A stretch of 64,000 nucleotides of DNA from Pseudoips prasinana (GCA_951640165.1 OX621253.1:14712001-14776000), one strand, 5' to 3'. Counted from the stretch's first letter, positions 10,770 to 22,839 are shown. Numbers and translations: made by a program. The notes: generated by a model not told the origin, from the sequence alone.

Positions 10770-10838
10770 GATGTCTACGTCCCCCACGGGATGAGATGTG
10801 GTGATGATATTCTATGCCATCACCACACAGCATGAGTA
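10770..10838 (-). repeat. Lepidopteran repeat H fragment
   Basis: CCCCACGGGATGAGATGTGG, ATTCTATGCCATCACCACAC. Confidence 0.7.
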
Positions 10839-11307
10839 ACTAAATAGTGTCACCTAAATATACCTTTAAATTAACTTTAATTCAGTTTGGATAAGCGTGT
10901 CATAAATAGGGTTTGATTAATTGGAAATTAGGATTAAACTTCTAAAATTAATTATAATGATTCATTACCCAATTTAACGGTCAGCTAGAGCTATTAGTAG
11001 GATCTGAGAAGTGGTGAAACATAATGAATGGGTCTATTAGAATATCTCCAGCCACTGGGTCATTATAAGACTTGTTTTTCGTATAAATATTTTCACTTTG
11101 ACTACATTGAGCATGCAAATAGGTAAAGATAGTAGATACAGCTAAAAAGGAAAGCTTTGAAATAGTCTAGAACTTCTAGTGCTTCTTAAGTATTTGTGGA
11201 GCCACGGATGAGTGGAGTTTGGAGTAATGTAGTTCTACTAACGGTGTACTTCTGTTTATCACCTTACATTTTGCAAGTTACCTTTAATATATACTAGGTA
11301 CTTACTC
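10839..11307. other. No gene seen
   Basis: AT-rich, no recognised element. Confidence 0.55.
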
Positions 11308-11394
11308 CTCGTGGCAATTTCGGCTACGGCGGCCTTTCTCAACGGATACTAGCCAACTACACAGGAAAAACGAGTTTACGTGTAATGTAATGTC

Positions 11395-12000
11395 AAAAGT
11401 CAAAAGTCAAAAATATTTATTGCACTTAGGTACATTACATACACTTATGCACGTCAATAGAAAAAAAAATACAATATAATTAAACTACATACCAAATTAA
11501 ATTACAAACATGTCAAATAAAATTAAAAATGAAATTACACGTCAAATTTAATTACAAACATGTCAAGATAACAATAGAAAAAAATAGAAATGGGTTATAT
11601 AAATACAAAAATATAATAACTATAAAAGTAATTTTATAAATTAAAAATATTTGTAAATGTAATTTATCTGTCCATTGCAAGCTCTAACTAAGCTACTAAG
11701 GGGTTTTGTCGTCAATGCATTCTTTGATTGTATAATATGCTTTTTTCAATAAACATTTTTTTATCTCCAACTTAAATTTGTCTAGAGGCATTTGAATTAC
11801 ATGCGTTGGTATTTTATTATAAAATTGAGGGCCTAGCCCAACAAAAGATCGATGTACTTTATGAAGACGATGGTATTGAGAACACAACTTATGTTTGTTT
11901 CTAGTGTTTAGATTATGAACGTCACTTCTTTTTTCAAATAGATGTAAGTTCTGACGTACATATATTAGATTTGCGTAAATATACTGTGATGCCACAGTCA
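11395..12000 (-). mobile_element. Jockey/CR1-type LINE 3' end
   Basis: The minus strand encodes 99 codons (11995-11696) with HNLNTRNKHKL, FVGLGPQFYNKIPTHV, then FKLEIKKCLLKKAYYTIKE, the usual C-terminus of lepidopteran Jockey-like RT proteins. A 300-bp AT-rich 3' UTR follows, ending in a (AAAAGTC)n run on the plus strand at 11395-11412. It sits inside a SINE (11308-11394 and 12264-12475). Confidence 0.85.
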
Positions 12001-12008
12001 GTATATAT

Positions 12009-12263
12009 AATAATAATAATAATATCTGGGGACAATGTCACATAGATCATCCTAGCCCCAAACTAAGCAAAGCTTGTACTATGGGTACCAGGCGACGATA
12101 TACGTACTTATATAGATAGATAAATACTTATATACATAGAAAACATCCATGACTCAGAAACAAATATTCGTGCTCTTCACACAAATATTTGCACTTACCG
12201 GGATTCGAACCCAGGACCACCAGCTTCGTAGGGAGGATCACTACCAACTAGGCTACGGTGACC
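12009..12263 (-). mobile_element. tRNA-derived SINE family A
   Basis: Minus copy: AAT-run tail on the left, GACAATGTCACATAGATCAT, then the tRNA-like head with GGGATTCGAACCCAGGACCA (B box complement). It lies inside SINE C together with the LINE at 11395-12000. Confidence 0.9.
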
Positions 12264-12735
12264 GTCAAATCCCTTAGTCTCAAAATCCGATGGCACGGTT
12301 ATCTAACTCAACCAGGAAGTAGTCAGGCGGAAGATGAAGAACAAGAGCTTAACGTTCTCTCTGAGGCACGGGAGTATAACACTGCCTACATATAGACTAT
12401 GGGTAGGTGTTTTTTTGCAAAATAAAACCCCAATAATACCCATTGGCCAGAATCAGGATTTAAACCCGCATAATATTACATATGTACATTCTAGGACCAC
12501 ATAATATTCCAGATATATGTACATCTTAGCGCTAGTCGAGTGATTTAGTCGATGCTGTTAGTATAAAAATTAGCGAGATGGTTGGAACACATCACTATAT
12601 TTGAAGTTGTTTATATGCCTTCGTTGCTTAGATCCATCGTTGATTAGCAGAGCAGAAGCGAATTTCGCTTTGTTACATCCTTTTATAAGAATATATTCTT
12701 CTTCTTCTTCTCAATATTATATCCTAAAGCATGGC

Positions 12736-13005
12736 GCATTCTTTTATATGCCACCCGGAAAAACTGTCTCCGAGTGGGCATGTCGGACTCGCACCGACTA
12801 AGTTTACTTATCTTACTTGCCATGGACTTCACTTAGCGCCTGATGGGGAGAGCGCCGGGATTGCGGGTATGCTGCACCGGTGCACCCCTTTTGCGCCATT
12901 CAAGTCCAAGATGGTCGAGACACGAGTGGGATTGGCTCGCTCTCGATCCCGTTCGTCCGCCTCCTCCTGCAGCATGACTGCCTTACAGAATAAGACCAAG
13001 GCGTG
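12736..13005 (-). mobile_element. Older copy of the LINE tail family seen at 490-654
   Basis: Shares TGCCACCCG.AAAA.CTGTCT, GGCATGTCGGACTCGCACCG and the GGACTTC...GCGCCTGATGGGGAG stretch with 490-654 and extends further, to AGCATGACTGCCTTACAGAA. The longer copy includes a degraded coding-like region. Confidence 0.7.
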
Positions 13006-13202
13006 CCATTTGGTGGAGTTTCAGATCTCTTCCGATCGCTTTATAAATCCTACTAATGTTATAGATGTGTCAGTCCTTTTGTTTGTTACTCAATCCTGCA
13101 AAAAGGGCTAAATTTGGTTGAAATTTAAAATCGAGATAGGTTATATGCAATAAATTATACAACCAACCTAGGCTTTTAAATATTGACAAGTAGATAGACC
13201 TG

Positions 13203-13340
13203 GGCAGGCCCTGTACAAGATGGAACGATGATCTTGTAAGGGTCGCGGGAAGCCCAAGACCGGCCATTGTGGAGATATATGGGGGGAGGCTTTTGTCCAG
13301 CTGTGGACGTCTTTCGCCACATATGATGACGGTGATGACG
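13203..13340 (+). mobile_element. RTE LINE 3'-end insertion (138 bp) with 11-bp TSD
   Basis: Starts GGCAGGCCCTGTACAAGATG and ends in a GATGACGGTGATGAC tail. It is flanked by AGATAGACCTG at 13192-13202 and 13341-13351, showing target-primed insertion of only the last part of the element. Confidence 0.88.
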
Positions 13341-13351
13341 AGATAGACCTG

Positions 13352-14101
13352 AAGTTATAACTATCACCTATGAGCAGTTTGACTGCGGATGTATTTTACA
13401 ATACTCTGCGGATAATAAACATTGTTATGTTAATAATTACTGTTTTAAAAACATTGAAACTTCTACAACTTAACAACCGTTTTGAATAAGATTTATATGA
13501 GACCACTCAGAAAGCATTTCCCATCAAAAAAATCTCAAACAACGGAGAAATCGCGTAACATACTCACGAAAAAAGCATTTGATGTAATATTGCGTTACCT
13601 CCTTCTTTTTAGTCGGTATGTGTTATATAACGTTGTTATATTATGAGTGTCTCAGGTAACTAGGGCTCATCAGGGAATAATCAACGACTTTTGAATGATC
13701 CCCATAGGATTGCTTACCTACATTGCTACATTTTCGATATTCGATTTCGAATTGAAAAGAAAGCTGAAGCAGATAAAGAGACCCTGGTTCAAATCCTGGG
13801 TACGATTTAAAAATTATTTAAGAAATTTTGGCAGGTCTGTTCTGCTAATTCGAATTTAAAAATGAATTATTTCCGTTAATATGTTCACACATATCAAAAC
13901 TATAGTGCGACACAACTTACTTACTTTCTCAGTTAGCCATTTCATCGCTAAAACTATTAAATAAAAAATTAAGCTTATGAATAGCTCTACCCAGGTTACT
14001 AAAGCTAAAGCCTTTGGACCCAGTAGCATTCGACTGGATCCTATGAACACGCCCGAACTTTAATGAAAAATATACACATCTCAAAATGTCTAGGGATGAA
14101 A
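13352..14101. other. No gene seen
   Basis: AT-rich; GGTTCAAATCCTGGG at about 13788 is a tRNA B-box-like remnant, probably of an old SINE. Confidence 0.5.
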
Positions 14102-14422
14102 TCTATACATATAATAAAATCGTACGAAAGTGAAAACTGTACATTGAATATTTTTTAAGAAGAATACTTAGGGCGTGATCTACATTCAATATCGAAGCCA
14201 AAAATATAGTTTTTAGAATTTTTGTCTGTGTGTCTGTTTGTCTGTATGTATGTCCGGGCTAAACTCAAAAAGTACTGCATGGATTTACTTCAAATTTTGC
14301 ATGAATATTACTAAGAGGTCGGGTCAACATATAGGCTACATATTATCACGCTATCACCTACGGGGGAGGAGCTGTGATAATTTATAAAATTTAACGCGGG
14401 TAAAACCGCGGGGCACAGCTAG
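14102..14422 (+). mobile_element. Non-autonomous Helitron (Lep1-like)
   Basis: TCTATACATATAATAAAATC start, AACGCGGGTAAAACCGCGGG hairpin, and GCACAGCTAG end followed by T. Confidence 0.9.
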
Positions 14423-15104
14423 TTATTAATAAAATATCCAATTAATGTTTACCAAATAGTCTTCCCTAACTGAATGTTTAAGTTAAGAATTTATCTCTAA
14501 ACTTAGTACCTAAAAAATAATATAATATCAATATGCGATAGTGATATTTACGTAAGTTAATTTAATATAATAATAATAATGTGTTTCCACCCATGACACG
14601 AATAATATGTAATGTAAACAAGCAGCTTACTAATTCACATAATATGTCAACAATAACACAATATCTGTATATTATAATTCATGTGCAAAGAACTGAATAA
14701 ATGTACTGTAAAAAACACTTTGGCCAAAAGAGTGTTCTTATTTTGTCGTCAAAAGTTTAAAAAAACAAGTTATAAAAAAATTTAAGAACTTGTAATACGA
14801 ATTCAATAAACAGTTATAAGGACTCGTACGGAGAGTTTTATCGAATGATATCGCTCATTATATTCATTATCGTGTGTCCGAAGGGCCAATAAAATTCGGG
14901 AGTGCAGATTCTGAACGGGACATTTTTATTTTTGCATACATTAAAAGTAACAAGGTAGGTATTTAGTGCTTTTCACTGTATACTGGTTTCTGAACCGTTG
15001 GTCGACCCCAGAACCCACCACTCGATCTCATTGTTTGATACATTGCACATTTGGGGAGTGTCATTTGCACAGAATCATCGATCAACTGATATACAGGCGG
15101 ATAT
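14423..15104. other. No gene seen
   Basis: AT-rich; the 81-codon minus frame near 14963 has no recognisable motif. Confidence 0.5.
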
Positions 15105-15154
15105 TTTTGCTGTGACATGATATTTTTGTGCCACAGCAAAAATATTCGCCTGTA
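15105..15154 (+). repeat. Inverted repeat, about 23-bp arms
   Basis: The arm near TACAGGCGGATATTTTTGCT and its complement AGCAAAAATATTCGCCTGTA flank the centre TGACATGATATTTTTG. One mismatch. Confidence 0.85.
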
Positions 15155-15171
15155 ATAAAAGTTAGTGTAAT

Positions 15172-15318
15172 CATCATCATATCTGCCGAAACGTCCACTA
15201 CTGGACAAAGGCTTCCCCCAAGGATCTCCTCAATGGCCCGCTCTAGCGCTGCCCGCATTCAGCGACTTCCCGCGACCCTTGAAAGATCGTCGTTCCACCG
15301 TGGAAGGAGGCCTGCCCT
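15172..15318 (-). mobile_element. RTE LINE 3'-end insertion (147 bp) with 11-bp TSD
   Basis: Minus-oriented, with the ATCATCAT tail on the left. It is flanked by GTTAGTGTAAT at 15161-15171 and 15319-15329. The content matches the RTE 3' coding end and UTR. Confidence 0.9.
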
Positions 15319-15329
15319 GTTAGTGTAAT

Positions 15330-17853
15330 AAATTAAAAATTATTCTTCATACAGTTAGAGGCGCCTCATTTAACGTGGAACATAAAAAAAATGTAAGCTT
15401 TTAATAAAACTTCACAGTAATGATAAATTTGTACTCACAAATGTGAAATTGTACTCACAAATTAATTTAACCTAGCAATTGATAGATGCAACACGGATTA
15501 ATAAGAAATAATAATAAAATTTGTATTTCTTATATTATTATATTAAAATCTATATGATAGGTTGAAGTTTAAAACAATATGTTCATTTATTTTATTACCA
15601 GTTAGTGTTCAAAATCTTTGAACAATTAAAACACAGAGATATAAATTACGTATTTTAACCCTTAGATTAGCAGCTGGTAACAATTAGACTCTCAGTTGAT
15701 AATTTAATGTATAATTGTTCAGTTTTAAGTTACTAAACAAATAAGATATTCGTTCCAAAATACGTACCTATGTATGATTTTTTTTAGTTGTAAGGGATAT
15801 GGATAATCATATACATTCAAATGTATAATAAATGTATTGTAACTTTACATTATTAACATAATTATACTCACAGCGAAGGATTCAACAAATTTTAGGCTGG
15901 AGATTATGTTAATCTTCATCAGCATATTGGTAGAAAAGAAATGCCAATACGTACACAAATCTTACATATTGAATAATAAAATAAATAGAATTAATTAGTA
16001 GTAGTAGTAAAATAAAACCCTCAAAAACAGTACTGGGAATTTGAATGAAATGCGCTGCACAAACGGACACTAAATAATGCGGAATAAATGTTATGGATCA
16101 ATTTAGTTATTCAGCTTCATATTAATCAATTATATCAAATACCATATAATAGATTGTAACACGACAAGGTTTAAAAATAAACAAAATATATCTAAGTTTG
16201 TTAATATTATTGGTATAGATCCACTTATATCAAGCTTCTGATTAACTTAAAAATACTTTTGTTCTTTAATGTGATTCGGCTTTGGTCCAATCCCTTTCCA
16301 TTTACACTTTTCGAGTTCTTTCTAACTAAGAAGTCAAAAATCGGGATTTGTAAAATTTCGTATTCAACCCAGACTACCAAATCTGATACGTTTGTGAAAA
16401 ATAAATAAAGCAGGAAAATGTTTAATATTATTGACGCACCCTGTGGACGCGGAGCGCCTGCGCTCACGCATATAACGTGGTTGCAGCGGCGCTTCGGCAC
16501 AATCGCACGCCGGCTTGCCGCCATACCGCAACTGTGAGTAGCTCAATCCTTTCTATACAAAATACGATACTTGCGTTTTAAAAACAAAAACGTTCTTAAG
16601 ATAGCCTCATCTTCTCCTTTGATAATTTCTCATTTGTTTCTAAAATAATGTAAAATAGTATTTAAATTAGAATATTTTGCAGAAAACCTAATTTGAAACA
16701 TACCAACCAAGTATTTGTCTCTTGAGAAAAACGACAGAATCATTGAGTTCCTTTGAATTAAATTACCATTAATTAAATAAAAATGTAATGCAGATTCCTA
16801 TTAATTTATTTTTGTAAAATTAATAAAAAGTTGATCATGGAAATATTTAATTAAATCACCACGGCGGCGGCGACTGACGGGACATCAGGAAAAGAATGTG
16901 AAGCTGATAAAACGAACTGTGAAAATGTAGCGACAAAAAATTTTAATTGGTTGAACATATTAATTATAGTATCTATTTAAAAATCCAGATTTCATAACGT
17001 AAATATTTTTTTTTGTTAGTATCTAGAAACTCACCGTTAATACATTCATTTTAACACGCTAAGTTTTGGCGCCAATGGTCGCGGGTGTGCTTAAATTATG
17101 TAAATACAATATCTATGCTAATCAAATAAGATTTATAGTATCTGTTTTATGAACTTGTCTTTCAATTAGTGAAAGTGTTTGTGTGTTTTGTCCGATTTAT
17201 GATAATTTTGTTGACTTTCAATAATTCTAATGAATAGAAGGTATGTTGACATTTCGAATAAGTTGGCTCTTATCTTAAATGTTTTCAGTTAGATTTAAAA
17301 GTAAAGTTAGGTTTTTAAATTCACGTCTACAAAATAGAAAGCGTCACTTGTGATCACATTATACTCGTATTATAACCCCCGTAACTCTTGGCAAATTTAT
17401 TATTTAAGAGATAACACCCACACTAGGTATTTAAATCCCTGTGTATAACAAAAATGAAACTCGACAGCGACAATCGCACAATTGAACATTTCCAATCAAA
17501 CAGTTTTTTTTGCAACTTTAAAAATAGAAGTTTTTCATGTCATATGTACGTAACCATAGTCAAGAGACCCGACTCACAGTGGATCAGATTTTTACCCTCG
17601 CAAAGCTAACCGTGTTGCATATATATATCGTTGTTTATTCTATCTTACAAATTCATCAAGAAGATACTACGATAATCTTTACTTTACTCTTTGTTTACGT
17701 CTGATTCTTGGTAAACAAACAAGTTGTTACAATAAGAAATTTGTAGTACTTACTCGTATATCGAAAATATGATCAATTTTTGTAGAGTCAATACGAACTG
17801 GAATTACCTATTCTGAAAATATTTTCTCTCGTTTTTATTCATAAGTTACAGTG
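15330..17853. other. No gene seen apart from the GC-rich island at 16430
   Basis: 2.5 kb, largely AT-rich and free of recognised repeats, which is unusual in this window. CCACGGCGGCGGCGACTGAC at 16858 is a second GC-rich patch. May be unique non-coding DNA. Confidence 0.5.
16430..16550. other. GC-rich island of unknown nature
   Basis: About 110 bp (CCTGTGGACGCGGAGCGCCT to GGCTTGCCGCCATACCGCAA) stands out in AT-rich DNA. On the plus strand it ends at a strong donor-like site ACTGTGAGTA (about 16534). On minus it opens with ATGGCGGCAAGCCGGCG. It could be a small exon, a CpG promoter or a repeat; no product is recognised. Confidence 0.35.
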
Positions 17854-18024
17854 TCATACTAATAAAGAATGTTAATTAATTGTTGTGATATTTAGGAATT
17901 TATTTATTATAAAGGCGAAAGTTCGTGAGTGTCTTTGTTTGTTACTCCTTCACGTAAAAACTACCAAACGGATTTTGATTAAACTTTATAGTTTAATGCG
18001 GGTAAAACCGCGGGGCACCGCTAG
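17854..18024 (+). mobile_element. Non-autonomous Helitron (Lep1-like)
   Basis: TCATACTAATAAAG start, GGTTTTGATTAAACTTTA body, GCGGGTAAAACCGCGGGGCA hairpin and CCGCTAG end. The 5' edge is less certain. Confidence 0.8.
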
Positions 18025-18494
18025 TCCTATACATATGCGGTTTTCCATAATCTATAGCGTACGTAAAAATATATATATATAAACATTCTATTCATTATGT
18101 TCGGTGCTTGTCGGTTTTTCCACGCAAGGAAAGCTAATGGCACATTTAATTTTATTTATGCTTATATATTTATTTATTTGTGAATATTTAAAAGAAAATA
18201 ACTTAGTAATAAAGTCTGTTTTGCCCATGGAACCTTAACTTTAATATATACGAAATCACTAAATCAACTCAGTTTGCGGACAATTGAGAAAACTAGTAGA
18301 GCAAATTGAAACTTGAGTAGCTGTCACATCCGTTTCAGATTATACTTTGTTCTTCATTTATAAACAATAGACTATTCCTTGTTGTTTTATCTGTATGTGT
18401 ATAAAACAACTCATAAGCCGAAAAGACTTTTTTTTAAAGTCGCCTTTAGCAGTGGAAAAAGGCCATGCCGAACAGCCATAACAATATTCTAATA

Positions 18495-18753
18495 CTAGCA
18501 GTGACCGCGGACTTCGTTCCGCGTTATGAATAAATATTTTTTTGTCCCTGCCGCGTCCCTTGTTTGTACCGCGTAATACTTCGGGATAAATAAAAATTAT
18601 GATAATGAATCATAGCCTTTGTCACTCCACAATAACGTAGCTTTATATTGGTGAAATAATTTTGAAAATCGGTTTAGTAGATCCAGAGATTACCCCTTAG
18701 AACGTTACAATCTCAGAAAACTTACCTCTTTATAATATAAGTATTAGTATAGA
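18495..18753 (-). mobile_element. Non-autonomous Helitron, distinct subfamily
   Basis: The minus strand starts TCTATACTAATACTTATATT and ends with hairpin GCGGAACGAAGTCCGCGG and TCACTGCTAG. The termini fit Helitrons, but the body differs from the other copies. Confidence 0.8.
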
Positions 18754-18768
18754 TAATCTAATACTAAT

Positions 18769-19007
18769 ATCTAGGGACAATGTCACACAGATCATCCTAG
18801 CCCCAAACTAAGCAAAGCTTGTACTATGGGTGCCAGGCGACGATATACATACTTATATAGATAGATAAATACTTAAATACATAGAAAACATCCATGACTC
18901 AGAAACAATTATTCGTGCTCATCACACAAATATTTGCACTTCCCGGGATTCGAACCCAGGACCACCAGCTTCGTAGGCAGGAACACTACTCACTAGGCTA
19001 CGGTGGT
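18769..19007 (-). mobile_element. tRNA-derived SINE family A
   Basis: Full-length minus copy with GGGACAATGTCACACAGATC on the left and CGGGATTCGAACCCAGGACC near the right end. It abuts a Helitron ending at 18753. Confidence 0.9.
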
Positions 19008-20662
19008 CTTTGTACATATGTGCGTATACATTGCTAAGTAGATTTGAAGACTACAATCACTGATAATCTACGAGCTTTATGTCTTATCATGCCAGTTCTG
19101 GCACATTTAATATGTGACTTCTTAGTATTGTTTATTATACGCTCATAAGAAATTAAGATTTCTCCTCACGCTTTCCTATATTTATTCACATCCACATTTG
19201 CATGTAATATGTATTATGAAACGTGCTATAATAGGGCTCTATATGTCATGGTTCCTCGGGACCTTGCGCACTTATAATAGTCGCGAACTATGAAGGAGGC
19301 TGAATGGATTATGAGCTTCTCATTACGAAAAAAAAATAAACTGTCACTGATCAAATAACCTCACTTATTTTGGTTGCTTTTTAACGTCAAACATCTGTGG
19401 ACTAATTTTAAACTCTGCTTCGACTTCTTTAATTTTATAATGGTCCTCCTTCCAAGACTTTTAAAAGTCAACCTATTGGTTGGCAGCCCATTTATAAATT
19501 AAGACTGAAGTCTAATCTTGAGCTAGTAAGTGTAAGTTATTACTTACTAGCTCAAGATTAGACTTCAGTTAATAAGTAATATGGATGTTGTAGAATCTTG
19601 GTAGAATAAAAAAATTGTGCCGTACTATGCAAGTTTGAGTTGAGTGTTTTTTTAATTATTTATACAACATGTAACTTAATTAGCGCACACCCTGAAAATA
19701 GTTTGTTCAGAATGGTTTACTAAATCGATTTATATCGTTTTTAATATAGGTAATTTTTTATTCCAAAAATAATTAAAACCACGGAAATTATTGTCATATT
19801 AACACTGTACAGTCAAAAAAAATTTAAATGGACCGTAAGGCAAAGTAATAAGACTTTAAAAATCGCAGTTTTATTTGTATTCATACAAATACCATCATTC
19901 AATACAAAATAAAGAAAAATAAACTTTGTTCTAAAAAACTAATGTAGTAAATAACAATGCAAATTCATGTTAAATTAAAAATTCAGTGTATGTATATTAG
20001 GATTACAACATAATATTCTAATTGGGGTGTTTGAGAGTGTGCGTTAATTACGTTACATGTTGTCAAACATTAATGAAATTAACTAAATTATAACTAATAT
20101 AGTTTTCAAGCTAAAGGAATAATATGTTTTCGTTTGCTTGAAGTGTAATTTTCCCTACTGCATACCTAATGAACACTGATACCTCGTCCGGCAATCGTAT
20201 TTAGTGATAGGAGCTTTGACAAAGAAGTTTTCACTTTCGGGCGGTGACCTTAAAGAGGAACGACACGGGAGTGAACTCATCATGTCATTTGTATTCAAGA
20301 GTCGTTGCCTGTCAATGCACACTCATGCGCCGTTGACAGCGCATGCGGAATCGGGCTATGTTTGTTGTTGACTCTAAGAATTGTTAGGTAGAGTAATAAC
20401 CACAAAGGGCTTATTTGTTGAGGATAATAAAGTCGAACTTTATTGTGGATTTTCATAATCATAAGTATATATTAGTTCTTTATGTGTCACCAGCACCATG
20501 GTGACTAGTTCGTTCTTACTGTTTGTTTAATCAACGTCCTTTGTCTGTCCGTAAATAATATTCTTTTTGTTCATATATTTAAAACACGTGTGGGTTTCCA
20601 AAAAGACTTAAATTTGATGCTTAAACTAAATATATTTCACTCGCACCTTTGAATATTTATTA
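19008..20662. other. No gene seen; largely unique sequence
   Basis: Contains the inverted repeat 19504-19569. A GC-richer patch at about 20230-20360 includes GGTGACCTTAAAG. No coding frame is recognised. Confidence 0.5.
19504..19569 (+). repeat. Perfect inverted repeat, 28-bp arms, 10-nt spacer
   Basis: Arms at 19504-19531 and 19542-19569 (starting ACTGAAGTCTAATCTTGAGC). Confidence 0.97.
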
Positions 20663-20978
20663 TCTATAGATACATATAATAAAATTGTAGGAAAGTCAAA
20701 ACTGTACATTGAATATTTTTTTAAAGGATACTTGGGGCATGATCTACATTCGATATCGAAGCCACAAATATAGTTTTTAGAATTTTTGTCTGTTTGTCTG
20801 TATGTATGTCCGGGCTAAACTCAAAAAGAACTGCATGAATTTACTTAAAATTTTGCATGAATATTACTTAGAGGTCGGGTCGACGTATAGGCTGCATATT
20901 ATCACGCTATCACCTACGGGGGAGGAGCTGTGATAATTTATAAAATTTAACGCGGGTAAAACCGCGGGGCACAGCTAG
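20663..20978 (+). mobile_element. Non-autonomous Helitron (Lep1-like)
   Basis: TCTATAGATACATATAATAA start. The body is nearly identical to 14102-14422, ending GGGCACAGCTAG|T. Confidence 0.9.
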
Positions 20979-21045
20979 TTTATAATATGTTTATTGATTT
21001 TTTAAACACCGTTAGACAGGATCTTAGCGTGTTAATTGAGGCGCT

Positions 21046-21277
21046 CATACCTAGCTCCGAAGATCACCGGTCCGTAAGCGATCGGCCAGATTAAGCAACT
21101 AAGCTCGCGGTAGTCTATAGATGGGTGACCACCAAAGTGGTTTAATTTCTCAGGGCATGTTAAACTGCCGGTCGCGGTTGTAGTCATTTGAGCCAGTCTG
21201 AGTCAGCCGTTTACCATGTCAGAGGCCTACTGGACAGCTTGAACAACTCTGACACTAGGGTTACCACTGCCCATACG
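21046..21277 (+). mobile_element. 5S rRNA-derived SINE
   Basis: GTAAGCGATCGGCCAGATTA, AGCAACTAAGCTCGCGGT and GATGGGTGACCACC align with the 5S rRNA internal promoter region (GATCACCGAAGTTAAGCAAC ... GATGGGTGACC). The body ends ACACTAGGGTTACCACTGCC. Confidence 0.85.
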
Positions 21278-21282
21278 ATAAT

Positions 21283-21518
21283 AATAATATCTAGGGACAA
21301 TGTCACACAGATCATCCTAGCCCCAAACTAAGCAAAGCTTGTACTATGGGTACCAGGCGACGATATACATAGATAGATAAATACTTATATACATAGAAAA
21401 CATCCATGACTCAGAAACAAATATTCGTGCTCATCACACAAATATTTGCACTTACCGGGATTCGAACCCAGGACCACCAGCTTCGTAGGCAGGAGCACTA
21501 CCAACTAGGCTACGGTGT
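21283..21518 (-). mobile_element. tRNA-derived SINE family A
   Basis: Near-identical minus copy of the 27893 element. It directly follows a 5S-type SINE at 21046-21277. Confidence 0.9.
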
Positions 21519-21881
21519 GATAGTAAATAAGTAGAGTATTAATGCAATTCCTGGACGTTTACAATCGTGTAAATGCCTTAATAATATAATTAGACTGTTG
21601 TATCGATGTTTCCGAAGGGCGATGGGACATTCTTGACATTTAGTACTGCGTGTGTTTTATGTACAAGTCTTTGTCAGTTTATTACAACTTGGTATTTGTT
21701 AGCGAGGCTTCGATAGGAATGCAAATTGGGTAATAACTATTGTAGGAAGTAGTTGCTGATTCAGCTTGTGTCTTCTTTTAAATACAATCTTACATGTCCC
21801 TTACGCGTAATACTTTGAATTTCAAGATTATTTTTATAGCAAGATTATCTATTGGTAGGTATATCCTACTAATATTATTAA

Positions 21882-22016
21882 CTTGCTGTGGCCCGCGGTT
21901 TTACCCGCATTAAACTTTATAAATTATAGCCTCTGTGTTATTCGGATATATAAGCTATATATCCGAAAAGTTTCAACAAAATCCGTCCGGTAGTTTTTCC
22001 GTGAATATAATATAGA
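21882..22016 (-). mobile_element. Non-autonomous Helitron (Lep1-like), mutated 3' end
   Basis: Minus copy with CCCGCGGTTTTACCCGCATT. The terminal CTAG has become CAAG. The 5' end is TCTATATTATATTCACGG. Confidence 0.8.
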
Positions 22017-22235
22017 AAAGAAAGAAAAGAAAAGAAAATTGATTGCTACATATACGTCTTGTCAATATATAAAAAAATAGTTAATAAATGTTAATATGTT
22101 ACTGCTATAACTTTTTTTTATGCGCTAAGAATTAAGTCCATGATTTTTTTTATTATAGAATTTAATGTACAGTTACTTAATTAATTGAAAGAAAAACTAA
22201 ATCTACGCAAAAGTATTTACATAAATAAATTAAAA

Positions 22236-22634
22236 CTAACTACAGATGGCGTCGTAGCATTCCTCCGAATCGAGGCCATGAGAAAACGTGCCCAGAAGAC
22301 TGGCTGCATTACCACGTTGTATAGCTAAACTAATTCTTTGGCCAAAGTAAAAGCCAGCCCTCTGGTCACGGGAAGCGGCAACCAAACGCTTCGAAATCTG
22401 GCGATAGAGACTACGGGCACTCGGACCCCACGTTCCAAGCGTTTCGACCCCAAACGGCTCAAATATGTAATTTCCTATCAAATTACCATATTTGCGCCGC
22501 TTGAGAGTCTCCGCACAGGCAGCAGCAGCGCCCGCCGCCGCACTGGTACTTGGAAGATGTGATAGGGCTAGGGTGTCAACGCATGTCGCGTCCCACACCA
22601 AAGGCCTACCCAACTTCCAAGGCAGCAACGACAT
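22236..22634 (-). pseudogene. C-terminal domain of an invertebrate retroelement polyprotein, 132-codon ORF
   Basis: An open frame with WDATCVDTLALSHLPST, FEPFGVETLGTWGPSA, ISKRLVAASRDQRAG and GQRISLAIQRGNAASLLGT. I recognise this conserved block from the C-terminal ends of unclassified retroelement-like proteins in arthropods and cnidarians; it is not a host gene known to me. GC content is far above its surroundings. It ends at a stop at 22236 and has no upstream partner domain, so it is a recent fragment. Confidence 0.6.
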
Positions 22635-22839
22635 CCCGTCTGGTCTCTTCTCTCTATTACTGCTATTGTTATATATGTCAAATATGTTTAGATAAGTTTA
22701 TAAGTAAGTAACTTTGTAATATAACTCACAAAATTTCGTCTTTGTAATATTAGTGTGATGCAAAAATTTGTAAGTATGGATGTATAGATGTATGGATGTT
22801 TACCTGAACTGTCAAAGGCCTCCAACACCAACTAGAAAA

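Larger units (their letters stand above)
11308..12475 (-). mobile_element. SINE family C split by a LINE and a SINE A
   Basis: The left part 11308-11394 (CAATTTCGGCTACGGCGGCC) and right part 12264-12475 (CTCAAAATCCGATGGCACGG to GAGGCACGGGAGTATAACAC) join in family order. The insert between them is the Jockey LINE plus SINE A. Confidence 0.8.

Noticed and set aside
12731..13111. 126-codon ORF on the plus strand
   Set aside because: Antisense to a LINE-tail family copy; no conserved motif on this strand.
21056..21140. 5S rRNA gene
   Set aside because: Only the internal promoter region resembles 5S. The rest is a repeat body shared by seven copies.
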